From the NCBI RefSeq assembly GCF_030411955.1, contig NZ_JASNRA010000006.1, forward strand, positions 124,001 through 188,000: a DNA stretch of 64,000 bases. Reading direction: 5' to 3'. The notes under the pieces were generated by a model. That model worked only from the letters and a program-made list of their open reading frames with translations. It ran no database searches and was not told where the DNA came from. Positions 17,152 through 26,588 of this stretch are shown piece by piece; within the stretch, counting starts at the first letter, position 1; every line of letters starts with the position of its first letter. A program made the translations under genes and the position numbers. This DNA comes from Massilia sp. YIM B02443. GTDB taxonomy: Bacteria > Pseudomonadota > Gammaproteobacteria > Burkholderiales > Burkholderiaceae_D.

Positions 17152-17631
17152 TCACACATGGTGCGTCACCGCTGGCCTGCTGCTGCCGGCAGCGACAGCA
17201 ACGGCATGTGCCCGGACATCCGGCGCCACCGGCCACCACTGCGCGCTGCCCCAGATAATCTCCGGCACCAGGAATATCCACAACATCGGCATGTCGGCCG
17301 CCAGCATCGCCCAGCCGATCCAGAACGCGAAGATCAGGCGCGCAGTGGCGTCGAAGCGGCCCAGGCGCAGGCTGGGCGCCCACAGGCGCGCCGAGGTCCA
17401 GGTCAGCACCAGGGTGCCGAGCAGGGTGGCGAGCAGGAAGTGCACGGTCTCGAACGGCGCCAGCGGCGCCGCGCCGAACCATTGGTTCAGGCGCGAGAGC
17501 TGGGCGTACAGCAGGGCGAAGGTCCAGGGCGTGGCGAACGGCAGGATCTGCACCATGTCGTAGACGGCGCTGGCGCGGATCAGGCGCAGATAAGCGGAGT
17601 GGGACAAGCGGGGCATCGCGGGCAGGGACAT
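17152..17631 (-). CDS. Hypothetical four-helix membrane protein
   Basis: The product is 159 residues. Hydrophobic segments are FATPWTFALLYAQL (residues 32-45), VHFLLATLLGTLVLTW (64-79), LIFAFWIGWAMLAADMPMLW (99-118) and FLVPEIIWGSAQWW. The family was not recognised. It is convergent with the DUF4261-like gene (15-base gap) and upstream of nothing obvious. An ATG with AGGATCCGCC ahead gives a weak ribosome site. Codon use matches the neighbours. Confidence 0.65.
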   Translation of the reverse strand: MSLPAMPRLSHSAYLRLIRASAVYDMVQILPFATPWTFALLYAQLSRLNQWFGAAPLAPFETVHFLLATLLGTLVLTWTSARLWAPSLRLGRFDATARLIFAFWIGWAMLAADMPMLWIFLVPEIIWGSAQWWPVAPDVRAHAVAVAAGSSRPAVTHHV

Positions 17632-17697
17632 GGCGGATCCTCGGTGAGCATGCCCGATGCTGGCACGATCCGGCGCCGGCCGTCTTGCGCGCCAATG

Positions 17698-17733
17698 AAA
17701 AAACGGGCCGGCTGCTTGCGCAACCGGCCCGTT
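17698..17733 (-). terminator. Intrinsic terminator of phoX
   Basis: A perfect 10-bp stem (AACGGGCCGG at 17702-17711 with CCGGCCCGTT at 17724-17733, loop of 12) is followed on the reverse strand by TTTTTT. It lies 37 bases past the phoX stop codon. Confidence 0.88.
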
Positions 17734-17770
17734 CAGCCTTGCGGCCGGAGAGCGTCGTTACTGGTTCAGA

Positions 17771-20038
17771 TTACGAACCGATACGGCCGCCGTCGTTCTT
17801 GGTGATGACGATGGTCGCCGAGCGCGGACGCTTGCCGGCGCCGTAGCCCGCATTCGCCGGCCACTGGCTGGTGAACTTGGCGGCGTCGCCGACGTTGGCG
17901 GCGGCGGTGGTTTCGCCCGGGTGCTGGATGTTGACGAACAGCGCCTTGCCGTCCGGCGTCTCGGTGATGCCGGTCAGTTCGCAGCCGACCGGGCCGACCA
18001 GGAAGCGCTTGAGCGTGTCGGCGCTGGCGGCCTTGCCCACGAAGGTGTCGACGGAGAGGGTGCTGCCGTCGGTCTTCGGATAGGTCAGCGTGACCTTCTT
18101 GCCGTCGCCGACCTTGCCCGGCAGGCCGGCCACCATCATGCAGTTGGTGACGTCGGTGTAGGCGCCGTCGTCGGTCTGGAACCAGCAGATGCCGGTCGAG
18201 TGGCTGAACGCCAGGCCGTCCGGGCTCGAGAAGTCCTGGTCATTCGTCAGGCCAGAGAGGTTGATGCGGCCGGCATCGGCGGCGGCTTCGGCGCCGAACA
18301 GGTAGACGTCCCACGAGAAGCTGGTGGCGGTCGAGCCGGCGGCGTCTTCCGCCACGCGGATGATGTGGCCGTTCGAGTTGCCCAGCTGGGCGGTCGAACC
18401 CTTCATGTCGGTGTACGAGCGCGGGTTGGCCGCGTCCGGGGCGACCTGGCTCGAGCTGCTCGGCTCGACGCGGCGGTTGCTGTTGTTGGTCAGCGTGTAG
18501 TAGATCTCGCCGTTGGCCGGGTTCACCGCGCACCATTCCGGACGGTCCATCCTGGTCGCGCCGACGGCGTCGGCCGCCAGGCGGGCGTTGACCAGCACGT
18601 CGGCCTGGTCGGCGAACTTGTAGTTGGCGTAGGCGGCGATGGCGGCGTTGGCGATGTTCAGCTCGATCCACTGGCCCTTGCCGTCGGCGTTGAACTTGGC
18701 GACATACAGCTTGCCGCTGTCGAGGTATTTGTCGCCCATCGCGATGCGGTCGGCGGCGGTGGCGTCGGCAGCGTTCCAGACCGCGGTCGAGACGAATTTA
18801 TAAATGTATTCGCCGCGCGAATCGTCGCCCATGTACACCGCCAGCGGCTGGCCGGCGACGAGTTTGCCGAACGAGGCGCTTTCGTGGGCGAAGCGGCCCA
18901 GCGCGGTGCGTTTTTTCAGCGGACGGGTCTTGTCGTAGGCGTCCATCTCGACGATGTAGCCTTCGCCGTTGAGCTCATTGCGGTAGTCGTCGGTACCGTC
19001 GGTGGACGTGCCGGTTTTGCTGATGTTCCAGCGCTGGTACTTGTCGTCCGCGCCGCCGGTTTCCCAGCCGTGGCGCGACGCCGCGCCCTGCGCCACGCCG
19101 TAGCGGTTGAGCGAGGTGACGCTCTTGTCGCCGCGCGCGGCGTTGTCGGTGCCCGAGCGGGTGAAGTAGCCGGCCCAGTTCTCTTCGCCCGACAGATAGG
19201 TGTTCCACGGGGTGCGGCCGGTGCCGCAGTTGTTGATGGTGCCGCGGAATTTGGTGCCGTCCGGCGAGTACTTGGTCTTGACCAGGGCGTTACCGCGCAC
19301 CGGGCCCGAGATCTGGACTTCGGTCTGCTGGTGCACGCGGCGGTTGAACATCGAACCCTGCAGGTATTCCCACTTGCCGTTGTTGTTGCGCACTTCGACG
19401 ATCGACAGGCCGTGCAGGGCCATTTCCTTGTCGACTTCGAGGGCCGGACGCGGCAGCGAGTTGGTGCCGCCGTTGGCGTGCACGAAGAACGACGGCAGGC
19501 CTTCGTTGGTGGTGGCTTCGTGGTTCATCGCCAGCAGGCCGCGCGTCACGCCGGTGGTGGAGACGCCGCCGGTGTCGGACAGCGAGAAGAATTCCATGCC
19601 GTCGTGGTGGTCGCCGGCGCGGTTCTCGAAATCGGTGTCGGTGCCGTCGTTGCGGTAGGCGGCGGTGGTGTTGCTGATCGGGTCGCCCAGCGCGTACAGG
19701 ACGGTGGCGGTGTAGCCGGCCGGGACCGACACGCTGTCGGCCAGGCTCTTGCCGACGGCGGTGAAGCCGAGCAGTTTTTCGGTCGGGGCCGGGTTCGGCG
19801 GCGTGGTGCCGCCCGGGGCCGGGGCCGGCGCCGGCGCAGGATCGTCGTGGTCCGAACCGCCGCAGGCGGTCAAGCCCATGCTGCCCAGGATGGCGGTGGC
19901 GGCCGAGGCGGCGCCGCCGCGCAGCAGGTTGCGGCGGCTCAGGCGCTTCTCGAGCACGGCGCTGAAATGTTCGTTCGACGAATTGTTGGTATCGAGGTCG
20001 TCGTGGTCGATGCGGGCGAGGTCGTTCGGCTTGTTCAC
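17771..20038 (-). CDS. phoX: PhoX family alkaline phosphatase, Tat-exported
   Basis: The product is 755 residues and begins with a GTG codon at 20038. RRNLLRGGAASAATAILGSM (residues 35-54) is a twin-arginine signal preceded by SRR. The mature protein carries the DUF839/PhoX pattern: GLLAMNHEATTNEG, FRGTINNCGTGRTPWNTYLS, GEENWAGYF, GWETGG and DSRGEYIYKFVS. PhoX enzymes are monomeric, Ca/Fe-dependent phosphomonoesterases of the periplasm, folded before Tat export and induced by phosphate limitation. A Pro/Ala/Gly linker (PAPAPAPAPGG) follows the signal. A Pho-box-like array lies about 50 bases upstream, and a clear terminator follows the gene. Confidence 0.93.
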   Translation of the reverse strand: MNKPNDLARIDHDDLDTNNSSNEHFSAVLEKRLSRRNLLRGGAASAATAILGSMGLTACGGSDHDDPAPAPAPAPGGTTPPNPAPTEKLLGFTAVGKSLADSVSVPAGYTATVLYALGDPISNTTAAYRNDGTDTDFENRAGDHHDGMEFFSLSDTGGVSTTGVTRGLLAMNHEATTNEGLPSFFVHANGGTNSLPRPALEVDKEMALHGLSIVEVRNNNGKWEYLQGSMFNRRVHQQTEVQISGPVRGNALVKTKYSPDGTKFRGTINNCGTGRTPWNTYLSGEENWAGYFTRSGTDNAARGDKSVTSLNRYGVAQGAASRHGWETGGADDKYQRWNISKTGTSTDGTDDYRNELNGEGYIVEMDAYDKTRPLKKRTALGRFAHESASFGKLVAGQPLAVYMGDDSRGEYIYKFVSTAVWNAADATAADRIAMGDKYLDSGKLYVAKFNADGKGQWIELNIANAAIAAYANYKFADQADVLVNARLAADAVGATRMDRPEWCAVNPANGEIYYTLTNNSNRRVEPSSSSQVAPDAANPRSYTDMKGSTAQLGNSNGHIIRVAEDAAGSTATSFSWDVYLFGAEAAADAGRINLSGLTNDQDFSSPDGLAFSHSTGICWFQTDDGAYTDVTNCMMVAGLPGKVGDGKKVTLTYPKTDGSTLSVDTFVGKAASADTLKRFLVGPVGCELTGITETPDGKALFVNIQHPGETTAAANVGDAAKFTSQWPANAGYGAGKRPRSATIVITKNDGGRIGS

Positions 20039-20090
20039 GGAGAGAATCCCTGTTTATAGTTAGGAAAGTCCGTGAATGGTAGTAAGAGAA

Positions 20091-20131
20091 AATGACCGGT
20101 TTGTGACCATTTGATCACCATTTGATGACAT
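20091..20131 (-). promoter_or_regulatory. Four-unit Pho-box-like array upstream of phoX
   Basis: TGAC/TCAC cores start at 20093, 20104, 20115 and 20126, an exact 11-bp period, separated by AT-rich spacers (TGACCATTTGA, TCACCATTTGA). On the reverse strand these read GTCAT/GGTGAT/GGTCAC, matching the PhoB direct-repeat format of 7-mers with 4-bp spacers. The array sits 52 bases upstream of the phoX GTG start. PhoB activation under phosphate starvation is inferred. Confidence 0.75.
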
Positions 20132-20142
20132 CGCTGCATGTA

Positions 20143-20183
20143 CTTACAAAATATTTTGTGGGATTTTTCTTACAAAGTTTGTG
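20143..20183. promoter_or_regulatory. Two related palindromes between phoX and the hybrid kinase gene
   Basis: CTTACAAAATATTTTGTG (20143-20160, containing the perfect 14-bp palindrome ACAAAATATTTTGT) and CTTACAAAGTTTGTG (20169-20183, ACAAAGTTTGT) share half-sites CTTACAAA and TTTGTG. They lie in the divergent promoter region, next to the Pho-box-like array, and look like an operator pair for an unknown dimeric regulator. Confidence 0.5.
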
Positions 20184-20277
20184 CGCTTATTCCTAATAGG
20201 AAGGCGCTCGGATAGACTTTCGGCTCAGAAAACCAGGCTTGTCTGTTTTAATCATTCGCATCGAAACAAAGGACATC

Positions 20278-22209
<1,932 letters not shown>

Positions 22210-22249
22210 TGCGGGCGGAGAGGCGAACTATTTTTGGCAGGCACCCTTA

Positions 22250-22363
22250 AAACCGTCGTTCCCGCGCAGGCGGGAACCTAAATTTGCGTGCTCTGCCACT
22301 TACGTTTTCTTGCACTGGCTGCAGCACGAACTTGGATTCCCGCCTGCGCGGGAATGACGGTTT
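22250..22363. repeat. Paired inverted REP-like repeat, copy 2
   Basis: The left arm 22250-22281 and right arm 22332-22363 are inverted copies with a few mismatches around a 50-base spacer. The core is TTCCCGCGCAGGCGGGAA, which folds on itself. It is the same family as the copy at 4914-5021 (shared CGTCGTYCCCGCG-AGGCG core). It lies between convergent genes, the usual place for such elements. Confidence 0.85.
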
Positions 22364-22420
22364 CAAGGCGGAGGCTAGAGCATGCGTAACGATGTTCGGA
22401 GGCTGCAAGGCGCCAAGTCC

Positions 22421-22828
22421 CTACGTCCTGCGCAACTCGTCTTCCAGATCGCCGATCAATTCGGCCACCGTCGGCGTGATGCCCTTGTCCCCCGGCGTAT
22501 AGAACACCCCCGGCAGCACGCTGTCCTCTTCCAGCTGCGGCAGCAGTTCGTCGAGCAGTTCTTCGAGCGAGAACGCCTGGGCGTCGTAGCCGTCCCATTC
22601 GAATTCGGCGCACAGGCTGGCATAGTCGCTCGACGGCCACATGGGAAACACCAGGGTGCCGTCGTCGGTCTTGGCCAGGGCCCAGCCCTGCTGGTACAGG
22701 CCCCAGACTTCCTGCGAGTCGGCCACGCGCTTGACGAAATACTCGTAGCGCGCCGGACCGGGCAGCGTGACGACGGCCGCCAGCTGCTGGGCGCCCAGCT
22801 TGATCGCCGAGAGGATACGTTCGCTCAT
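22421..22828 (-). CDS. DUF2750 family protein
   Basis: The product is 135 residues, starting MSERILSAIKLGAQQL with GGGA eight bases ahead; an alternative ATG six bases upstream has a poorer spacing. RYEYFVKRVADSQEVWGLYQ, GWALAKTDDGTLVFPMWPSS and YASLCAEFEWDGYDAQAFSL match the DUF2750 pattern. The protein is small, acidic and cytoplasmic with no known function. It lies downstream of tssG on the same strand with a 113-base gap, so it could be co-transcribed with the baseplate genes, but the family occurs widely without T6SS. Confidence 0.75.
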   Translation of the reverse strand: MSERILSAIKLGAQQLAAVVTLPGPARYEYFVKRVADSQEVWGLYQQGWALAKTDDGTLVFPMWPSSDYASLCAEFEWDGYDAQAFSLEELLDELLPQLEEDSVLPGVFYTPGDKGITPTVAELIGDLEDELRRT

Positions 22829-22941
22829 CACCATTCCCGTAGTTGGAGGCGCAATGCCTGACAGGCCTACAGGATACGCCATCGCGGCCGGCGCGCGCGT
22901 TTCTTGCGAACCGTGCGCGCCCGGCGCCCCCGGCGCAAGCC

Positions 22942-24051
22942 TCAGGAGGCGGCGCAGTACAGGCCGCAGTGCAGCCTGTAATGTACGTCGTGGCGGTCGG
23001 CCGGCGCCGCGTCCAGCACCAGGAAGGCATCCCAGCCCAGGCGGCCCGGGCGCACCGTGTCGAGCGCCGTGTTGCGCACGTCGGCGGCGCGCAGCACCAG
23101 CTCGATCTCGTACTCGAGGGCGACGCCAGTGAACAGTCCCAGCACGCTGTGCAGCGCGCGCGCGGCCAGCGCGCCGGGCAGGAAGGCCTGGAAGCGCGCG
23201 TGCGCCAGCGGTCCAAGGGTCAGGCGCAGGCGCAGGCTGCGCTGCCAGATGCGCGCGCCGGCGATCGCGCGCGAGCCGAGCACCGCGCTGTCCTGTCCCA
23301 GCACGGTCTGCTGCGCCGCCGGCACCTCGTACCAGGCGCCGACGAACTGCTCGGCCTCGACCGGTTCGCCGAAGTAGTCGGACAGCACCCGCGCCAGCTG
23401 GGTGCCGGACACCGGCCGGTGCCGCACCGAGGCCGCGAAATAGGCGATCGATTCGTCCAGCACCGCGCCCTGGCTGCCATCGGTCAGGCGCCGCCGCAGC
23501 GCCGCATTGCCCAGGCCGGCCAGGCTCAGGAGCAGCGGCAGGAAGGCGTCCTGGCCGTCCAGGCCGTACTTGAAGGCCAGCCGATACTTGCGCCAGGCTT
23601 CGTAGAACAGCGCCAGCGAGCGGTTCGAAAAGGCGTCCAGGAAAGCGCGCGCGCCGTCGTCCTCGGGTTCGTTCTTGTGCTGCGCCTGGTGTTCGGCCAG
23701 GCGCTCGGTGTAGTGCGCCGGCAGCACGCCGTTGCCGCCCAACAGTCCCATGAAGGCCGGCGTCAGGCGCACGTAGCGCAGCGTGCCGTCGTGCGCGGCG
23801 TCGCCCAGTGCATTGGCGCTGCGCTCCAGCGCCGGCTCGGTGGCGATCGCTTCGAGCTGGCTGGCGGGGAAGCCGAGCGACAGCGAATTCTGGAAGCGCA
23901 GCAGGCGTGGCAGCAGGTTGCGGGTCGGCTGGCCGCGCCGCGCCAGCCACAGTTCCAGCAGGCGCACCGCCTGGAAGAACTCGAAGCGCCACGGCTGCTG
24001 GAACAGGCGCTCGATTACAGCAGGCTCAAGTCGCCGCTTCGGGGTGGGCAT
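22942..24051 (-). CDS. tssG: Type VI secretion baseplate subunit TssG
   Basis: The product is 369 residues, normal for TssG (ImpH/VasB). It starts MPTPKRRLEPAVIERLFQQP with WRFEFFQAVRLLELWLA; LRFQNSLSLGFPASQLEAI and FMGLLGGNGVLPAHYTERL are the best signatures. TssG with two TssF and TssK trimers forms the T6SS baseplate wedge at the cytoplasmic face. Its start lies inside the 3' end of tssF (37-base overlap), so the two are translationally coupled. Confidence 0.94.
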   Translation of the reverse strand: MPTPKRRLEPAVIERLFQQPWRFEFFQAVRLLELWLARRGQPTRNLLPRLLRFQNSLSLGFPASQLEAIATEPALERSANALGDAAHDGTLRYVRLTPAFMGLLGGNGVLPAHYTERLAEHQAQHKNEPEDDGARAFLDAFSNRSLALFYEAWRKYRLAFKYGLDGQDAFLPLLLSLAGLGNAALRRRLTDGSQGAVLDESIAYFAASVRHRPVSGTQLARVLSDYFGEPVEAEQFVGAWYEVPAAQQTVLGQDSAVLGSRAIAGARIWQRSLRLRLTLGPLAHARFQAFLPGALAARALHSVLGLFTGVALEYEIELVLRAADVRNTALDTVRPGRLGWDAFLVLDAAPADRHDVHYRLHCGLYCAAS

Positions 24052-25868
24052 CGCAGCAGCTCCTCGCCGGATTGGTGGGACACGATCACCAGCTGGGTGA
24101 AGCTGTTGGCGTGCACGTACAGCGCCAGGAAGCGCTCGACGATGTGGGCGAAGGCGTGGATGCCGCTGCCGACGAAGGCTTCTTCGTCCGCCGTCAGCCT
24201 GACTTCGATGCCGCGCACCAGGCAGTTGAACGGATTGCCCGACAGCCAGGTGCTGGTGGCCTGGTAGGCGATCGCCACAATGCCGCCGATCTGGCGCGTC
24301 GATGCGGGAGAGCGCGGCAGGTCGTGCAGCGCCAGCATCTCGCGGAAGGCATCCACGCCGCCGTCGGCCAGCGACAGGTGGTTCAGCGACAGCAGCGAGA
24401 TCAGGCGCCAGTGCGCCGCGCGGCCGCGCGCGAAACGCCAGGTGGGACTGGGTTTGCGCAGGAACGAGATCGCCTTCGTGCTCGAGCCGCCTTCCAGGAA
24501 CAGGTCGCCGCCCGGCTGGCCGTAGGCCAGCGCCGAGGGCAGGTCGCGGTTGGTGCAGGTCAGCTCCAGGTTGAGGGTCGTGGTTTCGACCTTGGCCGGG
24601 TCGAAGTCGATGTCGACGATCGAGATCTGGGTCTCGAAGCCGGGGCTGCGCTCGGCCAGCGATTCGTCGCGCCGCATGGCCCAGTAGTGGCCGTTGCGCT
24701 CCGGCGTCTGCGCGTGGCGCAGTGAATAAAAGGGCTGGAACTCGACGATCGTTTCGCCCTGCGCGCTCTGGCGCACCAGGTTCACCGATTCGATCGCATT
24801 CACCTCGAACGCATGGGCGCGGCGCGCATCGGCCAGCACCGGGTAGCTGGCCGTGGCATGGGTCAGGCGGATCGGTTCGCCGCGCTGGCTGAACAGGTTG
24901 ATCACCGGGGTGCAGCCGGTGAGCAGGTTGTTGGTCGAGAGCGTGCCCAGCATGCGCGCCAGGTTGGAGTCGCTGCGGATGCCGCCCAGCGCCAGGTGCA
25001 GGGTGATGGTGCGGCTGCCGGGCGGCGCGGCGGCGCACATGGCCGCCAGGTCGAGGTCGATGAAGTTGAACTTCTCGGGGAAGCAGAAGTATTCGGTGAG
25101 CAGGCGGTAGGCGGCGTGCGAGCGCGCCGGGAAGTCGATCAGGGCGTCCGCCTCGTCGAAGCCGGCGCTGCGCACGGGAATAGCCGGCAACGCACTCCAG
25201 CGCCCATTTCCGTGCTGACCTTCGGCCTGGACGTAAGCAGCGACCGCGCGCACCAGCAGCGCGTCGCGCAGGGCGGCGCAGAACGATGGCTCGCCATCGA
25301 GGAACAGGCGCAGCGCCGGCACGCCCAGCGCGCCGATGCCGCCCTGGTCGGCGCTGCAGGCCAGGGTCAGGCTCAGGCACGAACTGGCGTTGCCGGGCAG
25401 GTGCACGGCGTCGGGCGCGCTGATGATCGGCGAGAAGGCGGCGCGGCGCACCTCGAGCGGCGCCACCGTCACGTCGTACACGGTGCGGAAGGTGCAGGCC
25501 ACGCCGCGTACCGGGCGCGTATCCAGAAGGGTGCCGCGCGCCATCACGCTGGCGCCGGTCTGCTGGCGCGCGGCGGCGCCGACGTCGAGCTGCGCGATCG
25601 AGCACGAAGGGAAGGGTCGCAGGTAGTGCGGATACAGCACCTCGAACAGCGCTTCGGTGAACTCGGGATAATCGTCGTCGAGGCGCTTGGCGATGCGCGC
25701 ATTCAGAAAGGCGAACGACTCGATCATGCGCTCGGTGTGCGGGTCTTCGCACACTTCGCCGCTGATCAACAGGCGGCCGGCGACGCGCGGATAGCGCTCG
25801 GCGAACTCGCGCAGGCTGCCCCGCAGCCAGGCCAGTTCGCTTTCGTAATAGGGCAGCAGCTGTTCCAC
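24015..25868 (-). CDS. tssF: Type VI secretion baseplate subunit TssF
   Basis: The product is 617 residues (ImpG/VasA family). It begins with a GTG codon at 25868 two bases after the tssE stop. MEQLLPYYESELAWLRGSLR, FAERYPRVAGRLLISGEVCE, DPHTERMIESFAFLNARIAK and YPEFTEALFEVLYPHYLRPF are highly conserved TssF N-terminal features. TssF is the largest wedge protein of the baseplate and contacts TssG and TssE. Order tssE-tssF-tssG is the usual one. Confidence 0.95.
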   Translation of the reverse strand: MEQLLPYYESELAWLRGSLREFAERYPRVAGRLLISGEVCEDPHTERMIESFAFLNARIAKRLDDDYPEFTEALFEVLYPHYLRPFPSCSIAQLDVGAAARQQTGASVMARGTLLDTRPVRGVACTFRTVYDVTVAPLEVRRAAFSPIISAPDAVHLPGNASSCLSLTLACSADQGGIGALGVPALRLFLDGEPSFCAALRDALLVRAVAAYVQAEGQHGNGRWSALPAIPVRSAGFDEADALIDFPARSHAAYRLLTEYFCFPEKFNFIDLDLAAMCAAAPPGSRTITLHLALGGIRSDSNLARMLGTLSTNNLLTGCTPVINLFSQRGEPIRLTHATASYPVLADARRAHAFEVNAIESVNLVRQSAQGETIVEFQPFYSLRHAQTPERNGHYWAMRRDESLAERSPGFETQISIVDIDFDPAKVETTTLNLELTCTNRDLPSALAYGQPGGDLFLEGGSSTKAISFLRKPSPTWRFARGRAAHWRLISLLSLNHLSLADGGVDAFREMLALHDLPRSPASTRQIGGIVAIAYQATSTWLSGNPFNCLVRGIEVRLTADEEAFVGSGIHAFAHIVERFLALYVHANSFTQLVIVSHQSGEELLRCPPRSGDLSLL

Positions 25869-25870
25869 GC

Positions 25871-26416
25871 TCAGGCTCCGGCGACGACAGGGACGGCGGC
25901 GGCAGCTGGAGCGAGAACCGCGACGGACACCGGCTGGCGCGCGCCCTTGCGCGGCGCGCTCGCGCGGATGCTGTACTGGAGCGTGGACGGCTGCATCACG
26001 GCGTCGAAGTTGACCGGCTCCTGCGACAGGCTGCCCACCAGCAGCCCGGTGATCGAGAAGTCGAGGCGGTTCACCGATTCCTCGCGCACTTCCAGCTGCG
26101 CCTTGACGTCGCGCAGGCGCGGCTCATGGCGCGCGATGGTGCTTTCGATGCTGGCGCAAATCGCGGCGCGGTCGGTGGGGCTGGACAGCGAGCGGTCGGC
26201 GAAGTCGCACATGCCGTAGCTGACCATCGAGGCCCCGCATTCCGGATAGGCGGCCAGCTCGCCGTCGCGGATGGTCGAGCGCGTGTTGAGCAGCGCTTCC
26301 AGGTCGCGCGCCACCGCGTCCTTGAGTTCCTCGACCGTCAGGCGCGTGGCGACGACGCCATTGCGCACCGGCAGACCGAGCAGGCGGTCGAACAGGTCCG
26401 GCGTGAATCCCTTCAT
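25871..26416 (-). CDS. tssE: Type VI secretion baseplate subunit TssE (gp25-like)
   Basis: The product is 181 residues. The start at 26416 (MKGFTPDLFDRLLGLPVRNG) follows AAGGGGG. The gp25-like core includes LKDAVARDLEALLNTRSTI, ELAAYPECGASMVSYGMCDF and the acidic/arginine R-L-D-F pattern near SVNRLDFSITGLLVG. TssE is the T4 gp25 homologue that starts sheath assembly on the baseplate. The C-terminus has an Ala/Val/Pro-rich tail (PVSVAVLAPAAAAVPVVAGA) beyond the usual end. tssB/tssC normally precede it; here the divergent tssK does. Confidence 0.9.
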   Translation of the reverse strand: MKGFTPDLFDRLLGLPVRNGVVATRLTVEELKDAVARDLEALLNTRSTIRDGELAAYPECGASMVSYGMCDFADRSLSSPTDRAAICASIESTIARHEPRLRDVKAQLEVREESVNRLDFSITGLLVGSLSQEPVNFDAVMQPSTLQYSIRASAPRKGARQPVSVAVLAPAAAAVPVVAGA

Positions 26417-26528
26417 TGTTGCCCCCTTGCTCTTGCATCCAGGTTGGTGTTGCTTTCCGAAACCAAATCGCATCCTGCCACGGCGTCTCGCGCCAACCTT
26501 TGATCAAGTTCACATGCGCAATTGCGTC

Positions 26529-26581
26529 CGCTCGCTATCGTGTTCTTCGGCAAGTTCACAACACCCACACAATAGCGAGCG
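26529..26581. promoter_or_regulatory. Inverted repeat in the tssE-tssK divergent promoter
   Basis: CGCTCGCTAT (26529-26538) and ATAGCGAGCG (26572-26581) form a perfect 10-bp inverted repeat with a 33-base spacer, ending 7 bases before the tssK ATG. The direct repeat CAAGTTCACA occurs at 26505 and 26551. These may bind a regulator of the baseplate genes or make a 5' leader hairpin on the tssK transcript. Confidence 0.45.
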
Positions 26582-26588
26582 ACACGAC

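Noticed and set aside
17921..20059. 712-codon forward-strand open frame
   Set aside because: Lies antisense to phoX, which has a Tat signal, conserved motifs, Pho-box-like array and terminator.
22421..22828. DUF2750 gene as a T6SS immunity gene
   Set aside because: Position beside tssG is suggestive, but the family is widespread without T6SS and no effector or VgrG gene is nearby.
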